From positions 22,657,067 to 22,721,066 of the forward strand of contig OX344758.2 of NCBI GenBank assembly GCA_947034885.2: a DNA stretch of 64,000 nucleotides. The letters run 5' to 3'. The DNA is from Thuidium tamariscinum. Lineage: Eukaryota > Streptophyta > Bryopsida > Hypnales > Thuidiaceae. A program made the translations under genes and the position numbers. Numbering within the stretch: position 1 is the stretch's first letter; every line of letters begins with the position of its first letter. Positions 37,461 through 50,170 of the stretch are shown piece by piece. The notes beneath the pieces are model-generated. The model was given only the letters and a program-made list of their open reading frames with translations, ran no database searches and was not told the DNA's origin.

Positions 37461-37712
37461 AGTAAAACCACTAAACACCATCCAACAAACCTCTTTTTTT
37501 TACCAATGTCTTCCCTAGTGGCCTTGTTGCAGAGGCTAATTTTTGGAAGGTTGACTACTAGTTTATTAGATTCTAAAAATTTCAAAGTGAAACCACTAAA
37601 CACCACCCAACAGGCCTCTTTTTTTTACCAATGTCTTCCCCAATGGCATTGTTGCAGAAGCTAATTTTTGGTGGGTTGACTACAGTTTGCTAGATTCTAA
37701 CAAATTTGGCAA
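37461..37712. repeat. 125-bp tandem duplication
   Basis: Two units (anchors aaaccactaaacacca at 37465 and 37590) share accaatgtcttccc, ttgttgcag and gctaatttttgg. No coding frame spans them. Confidence 0.82.
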
Positions 37713-39555
37713 CATTTCACTAAAATAACCCCTCACTCTAGTAAAACTAGAAAGCAACAAGTAAGAACTTTGCTCACAGAATTGTTTCACGCCCACTAAA
37801 TCACATCCGCAACAAAGTCATGGACGTCGTGCAATTTTCACAGAACAAGTATATTCCATCACGGAGATGGTCCGTTGCACTAATGGGAGCTACCATATCA
37901 CAATTCTTTACAGAATGCAGTTGCTGTGAAGGTGACTACCCTACTTTTTTCTGCAAAAATTCTTGATCATTTGCAATTCACAAAAATTCTAAAGATTTTA
38001 TGCCATGTAATACACAAGCAACTTCATCTCTTAAAAATAAATATTAAAAAATTTCACTCATAAATAACAGCAAAGGAGGATATACAGTAATATGTTTCTA
38101 GGATTAATTCAGCACAACATTTGCAGTATCTCCAATTTCTGGATGAAAATGTGTAACAGAGACATCTCCACCAATGCAAGAAAACAACTCCACCACTGCA
38201 AATTGAAGTACTCGTCTACTAGATTTGGAGGATAGGACACTAATAAATGCAACCCACTGTACTTCCAACCAATAGCAAATTTCCTGCTCTCCTAGTCTGC
38301 AAATGTCAATAAATCACCTTCATTCATTACGGCAACATGCTACTTGGAGAAGAAAACGCAGTGTTAGGAGTAAAAGGGGAGAATTGCATAGCTGGGATCT
38401 GGGCAGGATTGAGGAAACAGAAGATAATCAAGCAGCTACAAGACTGGAGAAAAGACATGAATATAAAACAGCATGACTCAAAGACGTCGATTGACCTACT
38501 AGTTACTACCCTTAAATCATTATGAGTTAAAGACATGAATAAAAAACGTCATTATCCTTGTTAAAACACAAAATTTCTCAAACTAGCACTTTTCTCAGAC
38601 GCATGTCTGCACCTCAGATCTTTATGAGTCCAAATTTAAAAGAGTCGTGCACTTGACAGCTCAACTTTGACTCTGAAACACGCCATTTTAACAAATACGA
38701 TCAGAATCCTCCAACACGTGAGATGGCTCCCATGTCCTTCCCAACTTCACCTATGCTCATGAAGATGATCACAGACGGCAAGGCCAGAATGAGGTTAAAT
38801 TAATGAACGGAAAAAAAGGGTTGATGGTGTGTACCTGTGACTCGGCAGCAAGAAACGAATTAGAGAAATCTACGCCTCCAGGAAAAATGGGAAACGAGTC
38901 TTCGTAATGTGTATCAATCCACAGTAGCAAGCCCAAAGGATCGCAGCTCTTGAACTGGCCGTTTTACTGCAGTGCAGTCAGACTCGTGCTCTTGATTTAC
39001 CAGAACTGTGATACTCTTTTATTACATAACAGGACAGCCCCTGAAGCAACTGTACACGTCCAGTGGGTTAACAAGCTCTGCCAAGTGCGTCTACCACGTA
39101 GCCAAATCCTTGTAATTCTCTGCATCTCCAGTCCGAACGCAACCAAAGGGCTGCCAAGACCTCCACAAAGAATGCTCTGCCGATATGGAGAGCAGGTGGA
39201 GAAATTTACAGCTTTCGTACTTGAATACACAGACTACAAAAATATAGAACCGATAAGCAGTAGAACATTGGTGCTGGCTGTACGAAACCGATTGGGATCT
39301 GTCTGACTATGTTCAGGAGAAACTTACTGCCTTCAAGAAAACAGGATTGAAGTCGTGTTTTCAATCAAGGCTTGTCTAAGGTTAAGGCTTGGAGACAATC
39401 GCTACCACTCTTCCATTAGGAAGAAAGGGCAGGGCTATCAGTGCGCCGTAGATTGCCATAACGAAGTCCTGCCGGCTCTCCACCAGCAGATCTTCTCACC
39501 AAACTTACTGAATCAAAGCAGCATGTTCATCTTGAACGTTTTCGTTTGTGCGGAG
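37713..39555. other. Intergenic DNA, right part likely SLBP 3' UTR
   Basis: 38900-39555 is GC-richer and directly downstream of the SLBP stop, consistent with a 3' UTR. Open frames here on the plus strand are antisense and show no recognisable protein. Confidence 0.4.
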
Positions 39556-42090
39556 CTAGCATTCCTCATCAGACCAGCCATCATAGATCTTCAAGTCTGC
39601 GTCTTCAACCAACTCGGATTGCACGTCCATCATACAATCATCTGCCGCAGAGCCTCTGATACCATCATGTTCCCTTGTTGGAACAAACATCTGGTCAGGG
39701 TCCTCGTCATCCTCCCCCTTCGGAGGATCGTACTCGTGTAACAAGCGGCGCCATTTCCGAATCTGGCCATCCCAGCTCCGTTTACTGCACACCTGTCTTA
39801 TGTCAGGTGTTCGGGGATGCACTTTGGTTCGCTGGTACCTACAAGAAAAGTAGGAAGGATGATTAACTCATGGTTAGCTCCATCAATTAAACCCTGCAAG
39901 AAATTGGATCCTTTTTCTGAGCTGCAAATATACAATTTGAATCACAGAACCTACACTCAACCGAAGTACAGAAAAGATTCTCATGCTTGTTAAATTGCTT
40001 CCTCTGAATTTTTTTGGAAAAGTTCGTTCACCTTGGAACCATCTCTGTGTATCTTTCATAGCCCAGCGTATTCTTTCCATAATCAATTTGCTTCTGCCGT
40101 TGGCAAAGTCGATGAGGGTCTGATTCAACTGGTTTTACCGGTATACCTGCAAAAAAAGAGTTAATGTGGAACACAAACCTACATTAGCACCAAAAACACT
40201 CTTTGTCGTCGACATTGAAATGACTCCCAAGGGATATGAGAGTCACATTTATATATATTAGGAAAGGGAAAAACAGAAACTCATACTATTTCCTTATAGT
40301 ACGTCTCTTTCCGAGGAAGCAAGAGGTTGCGCCAAATACGAAAATACTCCATTGCAAGCTTTTAGGGTGCAAGCTTGAATAGACGGCCCTCGCTGCCAAT
40401 TCCTCGGCTAGGGCTCCAGACTCAAAATGCTTGCTCCGCAATCCCACTCAAACAAACCCCCGTTGCAAACGTGCACAGAATAACAAATAATAAAACTTCC
40501 AGTTGCGGGCAAGCCAAACCCTGAGCGCACGAATGGAGCAGAAGAAATTGAGGGTTTTCCAATCCGGACCTCAGAACCACTTGCAAACACCCTAAAATTT
40601 CCCGGATGTTATTTCCTATACTCACGACCTCCATTACAAACAACCCTATGTTCCGACACGATAACACATGTTGCGCTCCGGGTTGCCTCAACATGGAAAT
40701 CGAGGCTCTCCAGGCCGGCATGTAGAAAACCAAAACTGGGTCTTCCGGAGAAGGCCTTGGAAGAGTTCGCTTATGCCCACATTGACTCCGGAGAAAGGAC
40801 GCTATGAATAGTTCCCCAAACCCTCATCACCACCATGGCAAACGAAAACGATTTTGAGACGCTAGGCCACACCGACATGGTGAAAAAACAAACAGGATGA
40901 GGTCAAAGAAGGCAAAATTACATACCGAGAGGAGCTTTTGTAACAGTGAACTTATGGCTGTAGTCCACAACCGTCACGGACTTGGGCTGCTGAGCTGTGG
41001 TAGCCATGCTCTGTTGTTGTAGAAGTTGTAGTTGTTGCTGTTTCTGCAACTCTTGTTTCTGCAACGCTTGTTTCTGCAACTCCTTCTGCAAATCACGCTC
41101 CAAATCTCGCTCCTTCTCCGCCCAGCGCTCTCGCCGTCTCTCAGCCTCGGTGTCACTCTCACTCCCCTTGTGGCTCCCAACGGCGGCGCCAATCCTCAAG
41201 CGTTGGGCAACATCAGAGGGCGGAAGGGGCGGTACCTTCTTCCTAACCTCAGATCTCTCCGACGCGCAGCTCAAATCGAAGTCCACTCTCCGAACGCGCA
41301 CTTTCACATCAAAACCTAGCTCGTGGCCATCGCCATCGCCATCGTAACCCTTGTTCTCTCTGTTCGTCACAAGAGGTCGAGCTCTGCGATTCAGAGCCTC
41401 CCGCAAGTCCACAGTGATGTTCGGCCTGGGGTTGGAATCTTCTAAGAAAAGACCACTGTCGTCTTCGTCGTCTTCTTCGTCTTCGTCATAAAACTCCCCC
41501 TCCTCTCTAACCCTAACCTCGAACCGCCCCGCCGTGCCTGGCAGCCTTCTTGCCATTTGCTGATGCTCGCGCACCCTCTCATACATGTCGATGTTCATGG
41601 AGATCATGCGATGCTCAGGCTCGAATTTGCGCTTGCTCGCCGCCCCGGCCTCCATGATCATGGTCTGGGATGATGCGGTCCCACCATCCTTAGTGACCAC
41701 ATCCAATCCATGTCCTCCATCATGCAACCGGCTCTTCAACGTGATCATGCGGTGCCCCGGAGGATTGTTCAAGATCTTCTTCGGATTCAAACTCTTCTTG
41801 GGCGAGGGGAGTCGGCGGATGAGCGTCTGCAGCGGTCTCCTCACGGGAGAGGCGTCATAGCGAGGCTCTGCCCACTTGATGAGGCTCCGGCCGTTGCTGG
41901 AAGTGTCATCGGAGCGCGTCTTGATGCGCTTCCAATGGGATTGCCGGTCTCTGCTGTCATCCTCCTCATCCGAAGAATAGACGGGGATGTAAGATAACGG
42001 ATGGTGGGGTGCTGCATCAGCTTTCTTCGGAGACTGGAATGCAGTCTCTGAAGGGGTTGGCTGGTCATGTGACGAATCGATCGTCGTCAT
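39556..42090 (-). CDS. SLBP: Histone RNA hairpin-binding protein (stem-loop-binding protein), 3 coding exons, 520 aa
   Basis: Exons read 42090-40926, 40146-40032 and 39838-39556. Donors are gtatgt and gtgaac, acceptors ttttgcag and cttgtag, and the phases join without a stop. Residues about 398-466 form the SLBP RNA-binding domain: DPHRLCQRQKQIDYGKNT, then GYERYTEMVPR, then SKRSWDGQIRKW and HEYDPP, matching the family order. In animals this domain grips the 3' stem-loop of replication-dependent histone mRNA and drives its processing and translation. The usual TPNK motif reads TPDI here (T437). Residues 1-388 are long, charged and probably disordered, with an acidic DED/EDD run near 205-215 and a Q/K-rich QKQ repeat near 345-370. 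The C-terminal 54 residues are acidic. The ATG opens exon 1 and TAG closes exon 3. The domain call is from motif recognition and splice consistency; the exact N-terminus and any extra UTR exon are inferred. Confidence 0.93.
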
Positions 42091-43614
42091 CTAATGAGCT
42101 CGCACACACTTCCTCCGCATTGCAATGACTTGAAGGGAACTTCACGAATGCGGAGTAATGTGGGGACGACTCATGCGCTTTAATGCTAGCCTAAGTTGCC
42201 AAACCTCCAATCTTAAACCCTCTAAAAGTATACACGTGGAAGACTATCCTCCCCAACGCACAATTCCAATCTCAAGCTACAGATTCACGAAGCTTAGGAC
42301 CCATGATTCACGAAGCTTGACGAAGAAATGCTGCACTCTAAAAAAACGGATAGAACTAGGCCTTTCAAACACTAAAATCACCACCACTCTGTAAATTTCC
42401 AACCCTTCCTCCCTATCAGCTCATCAGTGCAATGCCGAGCTCTAAACTATCACCTACGACTTCCACTAAACCCTATCGAACCCAAGGGAACACAATCACT
42501 AAACTCCGGCGCAGTACCACCACCGATCCACAAGTGGCAATCACAACAGTGGCACCCAATCCCTATCCCACGCCGCTCAAAGGGCCCAATAGCCAAAGGA
42601 GTCGCCACTCAAAAGCTACGATCCTCCAAGCAAGAATGGAGTGTCGCAAAACAAAGATAAAGACCCACTCACAGTGAGATCCACTCCAAAGCTAAAAACC
42701 TCAAAAATCATTCAAAACTCCAAAACAGAGGCACGAGTGAGAGACTTCTCCTCCTGCTTCAAATTTTCGAAGAATTCGAATCTGTTTCAAGAATGGCATG
42801 AATCTAAACCAAATGAAGTGATTTCAGAGCTCAGCAATTGCAACGATTCCAGTCCCCCACCCACCCACGGAGACGTGACGACACCGGGGCTCGATTTGAA
42901 AACAGAGTTTCCAGACATCGCCCGATTTTCAGCCGACAACGCGGATTCCGCCAGTTGAGGGGCGCTCCAAAATGAATTCCGCGTCGTCAGGGCGCTCGAT
43001 CCCGGTGGATTGACGAGAAGAGTGTGTGGATTGAAGAGCCAGGCTTATACCGGCGCTGCTCCGTCGGGCTCTCTCCGTCTCGGCCTGCTCAGGCAGGGTT
43101 CGACGGGCGAACGAATGAATAAACGTTCCGGATGAGGTTCATCTCGAGGAGGTGATCCGACGGGCGAAGGAGGACTGAGGTGGCATTATCGACGGCGTTC
43201 GTAGTTGTCTGCAAGGAGCGCGGGAACTTAAGTATTGTCGAAACTGGAAGGAGCGCGGGAACTTATTGTGGTGCTATTCGTCCAAGAAGGGGTAACTTAC
43301 TCATCCGTTTCGGGTTTTCAGTTCATCCGTTTGGGGGTACTCATCCGTGATATCTATGGAAAGTCCACTTACCGGTAACAGAGTTGGGGCTGCTGCTTCT
43401 CATCCAAACTCCTCGTTCCAGTAATTTTCCCGCCACAGTATTGTGACAACTGTCAGTGTGGCTAGGTCAGTGAACTGGTGGGAACTGAACTGGGGAGGCT
43501 TCAAAATAATCATTGTATTGGCCCATCATTAGGTGAATGTAAAAACTGCCCCCTAATTTGTGTCCCGTAAGTTTTGCATTTCTTCACATCCCCTAACTGT
43601 TTTAAAGTCTCTGA
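42091..43614. other. SLBP upstream region
   Basis: 42100-43400 is GC-richer and rich in CpG, probably SLBP promoter and 5' leader. Short imperfect repeats of tactcatccg occur at 43300-43350. Overlapping plus-strand frames at 42158-42958 look non-coding. Confidence 0.4.
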
Positions 43615-43622
43615 TTGAGAAT

Positions 43623-43895
43623 CAGGGCTATTTTTTTTGGCTTTCTGGTGCCAGATTGCACTAGAAAAAAATAATCTGGCTAAAAACCACCAAAATAAAG
43701 CCAAAAAAATTGGATGAAATCATTATACAACTTTGAAATTTAAGAAAATATAAGATGAAATTGCCTCATTGTGGATGAAAATGATGCTATACATTCAATA
43801 AGTGGATGAATGTTGTAGTTTGGAGCACCACTACAACATTTTATATCACCACTATGGCACTTCTTCAAAAATGAAATTAAAAAAACAAAACCCTG
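43623..43895. mobile_element. hAT-type MITE with 8-bp target-site duplication (273 bp)
   Basis: Ends CAGGGCTATTTTTTTT and, inverted, CAGGGTTTTGTTTTTTT. Flanked by ttgagaat at 43615-43622 and 43896-43903, exact. Shares ggatgaaat, gtggatgaatgtt and ttggagc blocks with the copy at 21867. Confidence 0.9.
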
Positions 43896-44087
43896 TTGAG
43901 AATAGGAATCTAGAATTTGCAAATTTTATCATTTGGGGTCCAAAAAAAAAAAAAATGTTTTCTTGAAGGATAAAAAACAAGGCAATGAGGGGGTCAACTC
44001 TCCTTGGCCTAGTGAATACTTAGATGATGAATGTGTTCAAGGATTCAAGTTATGGAGAAATCTAAAGGAACTGGAATGGGTTATCCC

Positions 44088-45031
44088 TTGACCCCTAAAT
44101 GCAGAGGCCTCTTTTGAGCTTCTAGGAATATGCTCTAAATTGTACAAAAGACAAGATTTTGATATGTTGTATCAAATTTTTTTATATTGGAACTATCATA
44201 ATAGGTTTTTCAGCTTGTGTAGAAGACCGCGAGTTCCCGGACTGTGGGAACTCGCTGAAAGCTGCCACAGAGGCGATCTGATGTGGCCAAGAGACTGCCA
44301 CATCAAATATTAATATTTAATTAATATTTTGATTATTTTGATTATTTTTTAAGATTTTTGATAAGATTTTAATAATATTTTTAATATTTTATTATTATTT
44401 TATTATTGTTTAATCTGACGGGTTCATAGACTCGGGAATAGGGTTGAAACAATCTCTCAGACCCCTGAAAAAACCTCTTATGACAAAATCAAACCAAACA
44501 TCTTAAAGATTGGATAGGAAAAGAAAACACAACAATATCATGTGTAGATTGAAAGATTATAATGCTTGATCATGATGGTGTTAAAACTACAAAAGTGACT
44601 TAAGGTCTTTCAATCCTCTTTTCAAAAGTCAAATCTAAAACTATGGTCACTAAAAAAATATGAAGGTCAAGGGGCCTATCATGCATAATCCAAATGAATT
44701 TATGGCTTTTCAAAATTCTATTCTATGATTTTTTCAAATGAATTTCTAATATGATTTTGTCTCCAAGATTTAGTGTATTTGAGGCTCATTTCCAAGAGCC
44801 CTCAACACTATGGAAAGTCAAGATTGCAATGAATACCCTTGTCCAAAATCTTGAATAGAAAAATGACAATCAATCATTTTCAAAATAAAAATTTTGATGC
44901 TAAAACAAAACTTCAAAAATAAAAATTTCAAGAATATAAAGTACTAAAAACAAAACCTTAGTTAGATTTTTTTTCAAACTTCAAAGTATTGTTGACACCA
45001 AAATTTGGTACCTTAGGCACTTAGGAGTTAA
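44088..45031. mobile_element. Repeat A, copy 2, carrying a nested MITE
   Basis: Left TTGACCCCTAAATGC and inverted right TTAACTCCTAAGTGCC. Contains the CATTA-family MITE at 44197-44482. Confidence 0.7.
44197..44482. mobile_element. CATTA-family MITE, copy F, nested in repeat A
   Basis: Left cataataggtttttcagc and inverted right cataagaggttttttcagg. Interior has cgagttcccggactgtggg and gtggccaagagactgccac. Confidence 0.78.
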
Positions 45032-45815
45032 CCCATAACTCCTAAAATTCATTTATGTTCAATGAGTCCTAATACTACTTCAAAAAACTCATCCTCCAAG
45101 CAAGGACAAAATCTCCATCAATATTTATTATTTAACAAATCTAACTATAGAATCATTTGGTTCACTTTTCAAGTACATTGCCCCAAAAAATTTAAGTCAA
45201 TATGACCTTCAATTGCAAGTTCAATGTCCTTAAACTTCAAAATGTAGGCTTCTCTAGAGTTTTCTAAAAGGTGAAGTTTTGTCATTCAATTTTTTAAGGA
45301 AAAAAACTTGTATGTCCTATAACTTATGCATTTTAGTCAACAAGTTAGAAAAAGGGTTGAATACATGTATAAAGAAAAAACTTTTATATTTTTACTTTTA
45401 AAACATTGTAAAATGGTGGTATTGAATGAAAGATAGATCTAATATGCTAGTAACTTTTGAAATAATTTGAGAACTATGAATCACACTAATTATTCAGGAT
45501 TTTCTAGGAAATATGTATATTCTTCTTTTTTAGTTTTAAAAAAAAAATTGCAAAATTGAGAGCAAAAGACAACCTCATATGTTTTTTCTAACTTCATTAT
45601 TTGCAAGATTAAGCTCCTTGTAACTTATATACCACATGGTTTGGGATGTCTATCTATCTACCATTTGTGATGGTTAAATTTGGCAAAATTTAAATCATTT
45701 TTGAAAAAATGTAACATGTGTCATCTTAAGAGTGGTTTAAAGGACATGGACCACTGAGAATCTAATGTCGATATTTTATTTTGGTAGACATGTGCTAAAT
45801 AAAACCTTAACAACA
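45032..45815. other. AT-rich intergenic DNA
   Basis: No feature recognised. Confidence 0.5.
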
Positions 45816-46151
45816 CATTAAAGGACATTTGAAGGCAATGGGAGATTGGAAGTTCTTTTAAGTTCCCAAACTTTAGAAATGTACCACATCAATAGTCTAA
45901 TATAATCAAGAGACTGCCATATCAAAAAATAATAATAATAATTTTTTTAATTTTTTAAAATTATTATTTTTAAAATTCAGTTTAAGATTTCTTTAAAAAC
46001 TTTGAAATTTTTGAAGAATTTTCTTTTAATTCTTTCAAAAATTCAAAAATTCAGCCATTATAGGTTGATTTATTGTCTTAGGACAGCATAGGGAATGAGG
46101 AAGGGAACAACCCTAAAACAACCCTTCTTTGCCTTCAAATGTCCTCTAATG
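45816..46151. mobile_element. CATTA-family MITE, copy H
   Basis: Left cattaaaggacatttgaaggc and inverted right cattagaggacatttgaaggc. Interior block aatcaagagactgccatatc. Confidence 0.85.
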
Positions 46152-48296
46152 TCATACAATCCAAAAAATAATTAAAAAGATAATTTCAGGATATTCTTTT
46201 TTGCCTCATGGTTTGACACTAAAATAACATAAAACTTCTAATTTTAGAAATATTTATCAAAATGACATGAAACAAAGCATCAAATGTAGATATCGATGAC
46301 TAGCATCCATCCTAAAAATTATTGCAAAAGTTCCAAATTATGAAGTAACTTCACCGAGCTTTCAAAAAGCTCAAATTAGGCTTCTTGGTCCTTTAGGGTT
46401 AAGAGGACATTTTCATTCCTCACAAGCAATTCAAAGAATTAGACATAGAACTTCTAAGCTAGACGAGTATTACAACATTTTTGTAGTAAGTTCTATAACC
46501 TCAATTGAAGTACTTTCAATGAAGTACTTTTTCTTAGGCAACCTCAAGAAAGAAGTGACATCCCACACCTACCAATGAAGAGTTCTTTCTTTGTAGCAAT
46601 CAAAATTCTACTTTAACATAACCACTATTGATACCTATTACAAGGGAAAAAAATACAAACCAATTTTTTTCAAAGAGTCGTTGCTACTAGCTCTTGTAAT
46701 TCCAATTATTCTTTAGGTAGAAGTTTCAAAGGACAAAAAATGTCCTTTGAGGATTAAAAGACATTTTGGGTTTTGTAGAGGTTGCTTAAAACACTATTGA
46801 ATGATGAGTTTTCAATTATGAGCTCTTCAAGGCAACATGCTAGCTCAAAGCTACTATTCAAAAACTATGACAAGCTTTCAATGTAAATATTCCACATTCA
46901 AAACGTTATTTGCAAACCAAGTTTATCACAATAGATGCATCTTTTGGAAACAAAATAAGGATTTTAAGAAATGTAAATATATTTAAATATTGTAGATGCT
47001 ATCATGAAAATTCTTTGAAAGTCAAGCCCTTTGATTTAGGTTTGTCTTTTAAGAGTTATTTACTTCACGTCACTTTTGAAAAAAAGATCTTGTATATTCT
47101 TCAAAGATGAAGTAAGGTAGAGAACCCAGATCCAGTTTAATTTGAACCCTAATGCATCCAATTTCACTTTTCTACATATTGATGTATAATAAATTGTACT
47201 TGGTATAGAATTGGAGATCAAAGTCACAGAATTGGTTGAAAAATCACTCTAATGCAACTTATACACATAATAAAAGGTTCATTAATTATTGCATAATTAT
47301 GAAGGACTTATTGGAATTAGGATGTTTGAGAAGTATTTGGATCACTTCATTTGTTAATAAAGAAAGATATATCATTGCTTATCAAAGTAAAATCACGTAG
47401 TTTCTTAGATCCTTTTGGACTCTAAACAAAAATTTGTAATTGTTTACATTGACCAAAGGGTTTATAATAAGCTTCCTATCTAGAAGGTAATCAAGTACTA
47501 AAATTTTCCTTTAGATGGTCAAACAACCAATTTGCATATCAAAGAATGGATGATTTTCATTTAATTTTTTGTCAACGACTTTATTAAATCTTTGCCACTC
47601 AAATGTCAAATTCTTGACAATAGAAAAAGGGGTTCCAACTTCCAAGGGGTTCCTACTTCCAAGGGCTTTTCAAACCTCAAAAATTCTCATTCATCCCAAC
47701 CAACATTTGAGTTTTACAAAATTATACTTTTTGTACAACAAATTTGATGAAATTGAATTCAATCATGTAGATTTATACATATATATAAAATAATGAATAT
47801 GAAAATATCTAAGAAAGGATTTAGGCACTAAGACATTAATGCAATATGCTAGGATAATTCCAAATCTTGAAGGGAGAGTAAAGGAACCTCCAAGGGAATT
47901 GAATATTATTATATTTTTCATTCTCATTCTTGTAAACATCATTTATAGGTGTACTTTGGAAAGACATGCATACCCATAACCACTAATAAGTTGAAGTCTC
48001 ATTGTCCATCCAATAACTAAATATATAAATAAAAATTTATATATTTGTTTTTTAGACATTAAGTCACATGTCTCCAATACTATAAGAAACTTATATTTTA
48101 TATGACATTCTCATTAATTTTTTGTCATGCATTTTAGTAGACATCTAATAAAACATCTTATGTTTTTGGATCAATAATAGGGTGTTTAGGTGATCACTTG
48201 TGTGTTAGTCTATGTTACACACTAGGTGCATCTATATAGTTGTCTTTGTTATATTCATATAAGGATGAAAAGAGAATGAAACTAATTTTGTCGATT
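46152..48296. other. AT-rich intergenic DNA
   Basis: No gene or RNA recognised. An actataagaaac motif near 48080 may be one end of a decayed CACTA-type element. Confidence 0.5.
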
Positions 48297-48585
48297 CATT
48301 AGAGGGGATTTGAAGCCTCCAAAGGGCTATTTCGGGTCTATTCCCAAAACTGTTATCGTAATTGTTGGTTGCTGTTAGCCAATATTTATCCCCCCAAAAA
48401 ATAAAAAAATAAATTTTGGGGTCCTGAAATATGAAAAAAAAAAACCAAATTTTTTTCAAAAAAAATAATAATTTAGTGACGTGGCACTCTCTCGACCATG
48501 TAGGATTCCTATTCACGTGGCTAAAACTACGTTTCCGCAGTCCGAGAACCCACAGTCTTCCAATGGCCTCAAATTTCATCTAATG
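48297..48585. mobile_element. CATTA-family MITE, copy I
   Basis: Left cattagaggggatttgaagcc and inverted right cattagatgaaatttgaggcc. Interior carries tatttcgggtctattccc and gtggcactctctcgaccatg. Confidence 0.85.
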
Positions 48586-49686
48586 TCTTAAACCATTTCC
48601 TACTAAGCCAATGATTTGAAGGTGTTTATAACATAAATACCTATAATATAGATGTTTAGAACATAGATACACTATTACTATTGAGGTGTTTATAATATAG
48701 ACACCTATACTATAGGTGTATAGAACTCTAGGCTCATAGACTCACACTTTTTATGCTCACATACTAGCAACTGTGCCTACCCAATACATGTCATTTTATT
48801 TTGTAATTACCTTGATAATTTCTCACATTATGAATAAGTGTCACTTTAGTTACATTTACCTTAGTAGTCACCTTATTCACCTAAAACAAGCATAATATTT
48901 CATAACATAACCACTACATAAAGGTCTTTTAGAATTACTTCCTCCAATAAATTTCCACTCAAAAAGTAGAAGATCCTACTATAATCACCTATCATTTCAT
49001 TATTGCCACATTAGGAAATTAATTATAGACATTATCAGTCAATCCCATGTATAAGACGAGGCTAAAAAGTGAAACATATAAGGATAAAATCAGAATTGTA
49101 GAAGAGAGTACCTATCCAATCATTTTAATATTTTTGATATGAAAGAAAAATGAAAAAGAAATCTATGGATTTAAAAAAAAAATTGGACTCTAAAAGAATT
49201 AGATACAATTTTTCAAAGCAAAAGGTGCATAGATCATTATTGATGTTCAAAAACTATAGCAATAATGAATTAAAATTTGTCTTTCAATAAAACAATGAAG
49301 TCCAAAAACTAATAAATAAGGTGCTTAATGATGTTCGTGATAGTTCCATGAATACTTCAATATAATGTCAAAAATTGAGCATCACACATGTCCATTCTTT
49401 ATGGTAATGTTTGGCAACTCAAGACTTCAAAACTACATTGCTTCTATGTAAGATTTTCCTATCATTTCCTATAATGTTTGATTAATGTTTGCATTATCAT
49501 TAGAATTTTCAAATTAGCCATTTCTTCAATCATTACTTAGTGATTAATAACCCATGATTGTAGTCCTTACACATTGCTTTCTATCCAAAAATTGTGTACT
49601 TTGAGTTACATTTTCTTCCTTAAAAAAATGAGCTCAATTCTAGTAACCATCTCCACTATTTATAGACCTTACATAGGGGTGGATTT
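48586..49686. other. AT-rich intergenic DNA
   Basis: 48600-48780 (ataacataaatacc...ctatactataggtgt) is related to 62560-62740. No gene. Confidence 0.5.
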
Positions 49687-50170
49687 TAACCCCTAAGTGT
49701 CAAGACTCATCTCTAGAATTGACAACTTTGGAAAAATCATCATAAAGTACTTCTAAAAGGAATATTTCGGGATGGAGATGCAAATAATATTTGTAGAGTT
49801 TGAATTTGAGATTCTAACCTTATAGTTAGATTCACCAATGCTATCACTAGTATTTTTCTATAAATTTTTAAAGGGAAGGTTTAAAATTCCTTTCAAATTC
49901 AACTATAAACAAAATATTGTCATTTCTTGGGTAAATTTTGTTGAAATGGATTTGAAATGAGGTTCTTTTTATGTAATGATTTTTTGAAATTTTTGTGTTC
50001 TTAAAATCTAGTATCTCATTTTTGCAATTCCATGTTTGTATTAGAGTCATGCAATTTTGGCTTGGTCAACCACTTAACAATCTTCTACATTTGTAATTTT
50101 AGATTCGTATCCTAGCGATATCAAATCAAATCATTAGATAAGACAACAATATCATAAAGTATCTTTAAAA
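49687..50170 (+). repeat. Dispersed repeat B, copy 2
   Basis: Starts ttaacccctaagtgtc. Inverted relative of 21230-21725. No coding frame in either copy. Confidence 0.75.

Noticed and set aside
38950-39306. 118-codon plus-strand frame
   Set aside because: Lies antisense in the presumed SLBP 3' UTR and shows no recognisable protein.
40974-42068. Additional frames on both strands within the SLBP first exon
   Set aside because: Shadows of the SLBP coding sequence; Cys/Leu/Phe-rich antisense of Gln/Lys codons.
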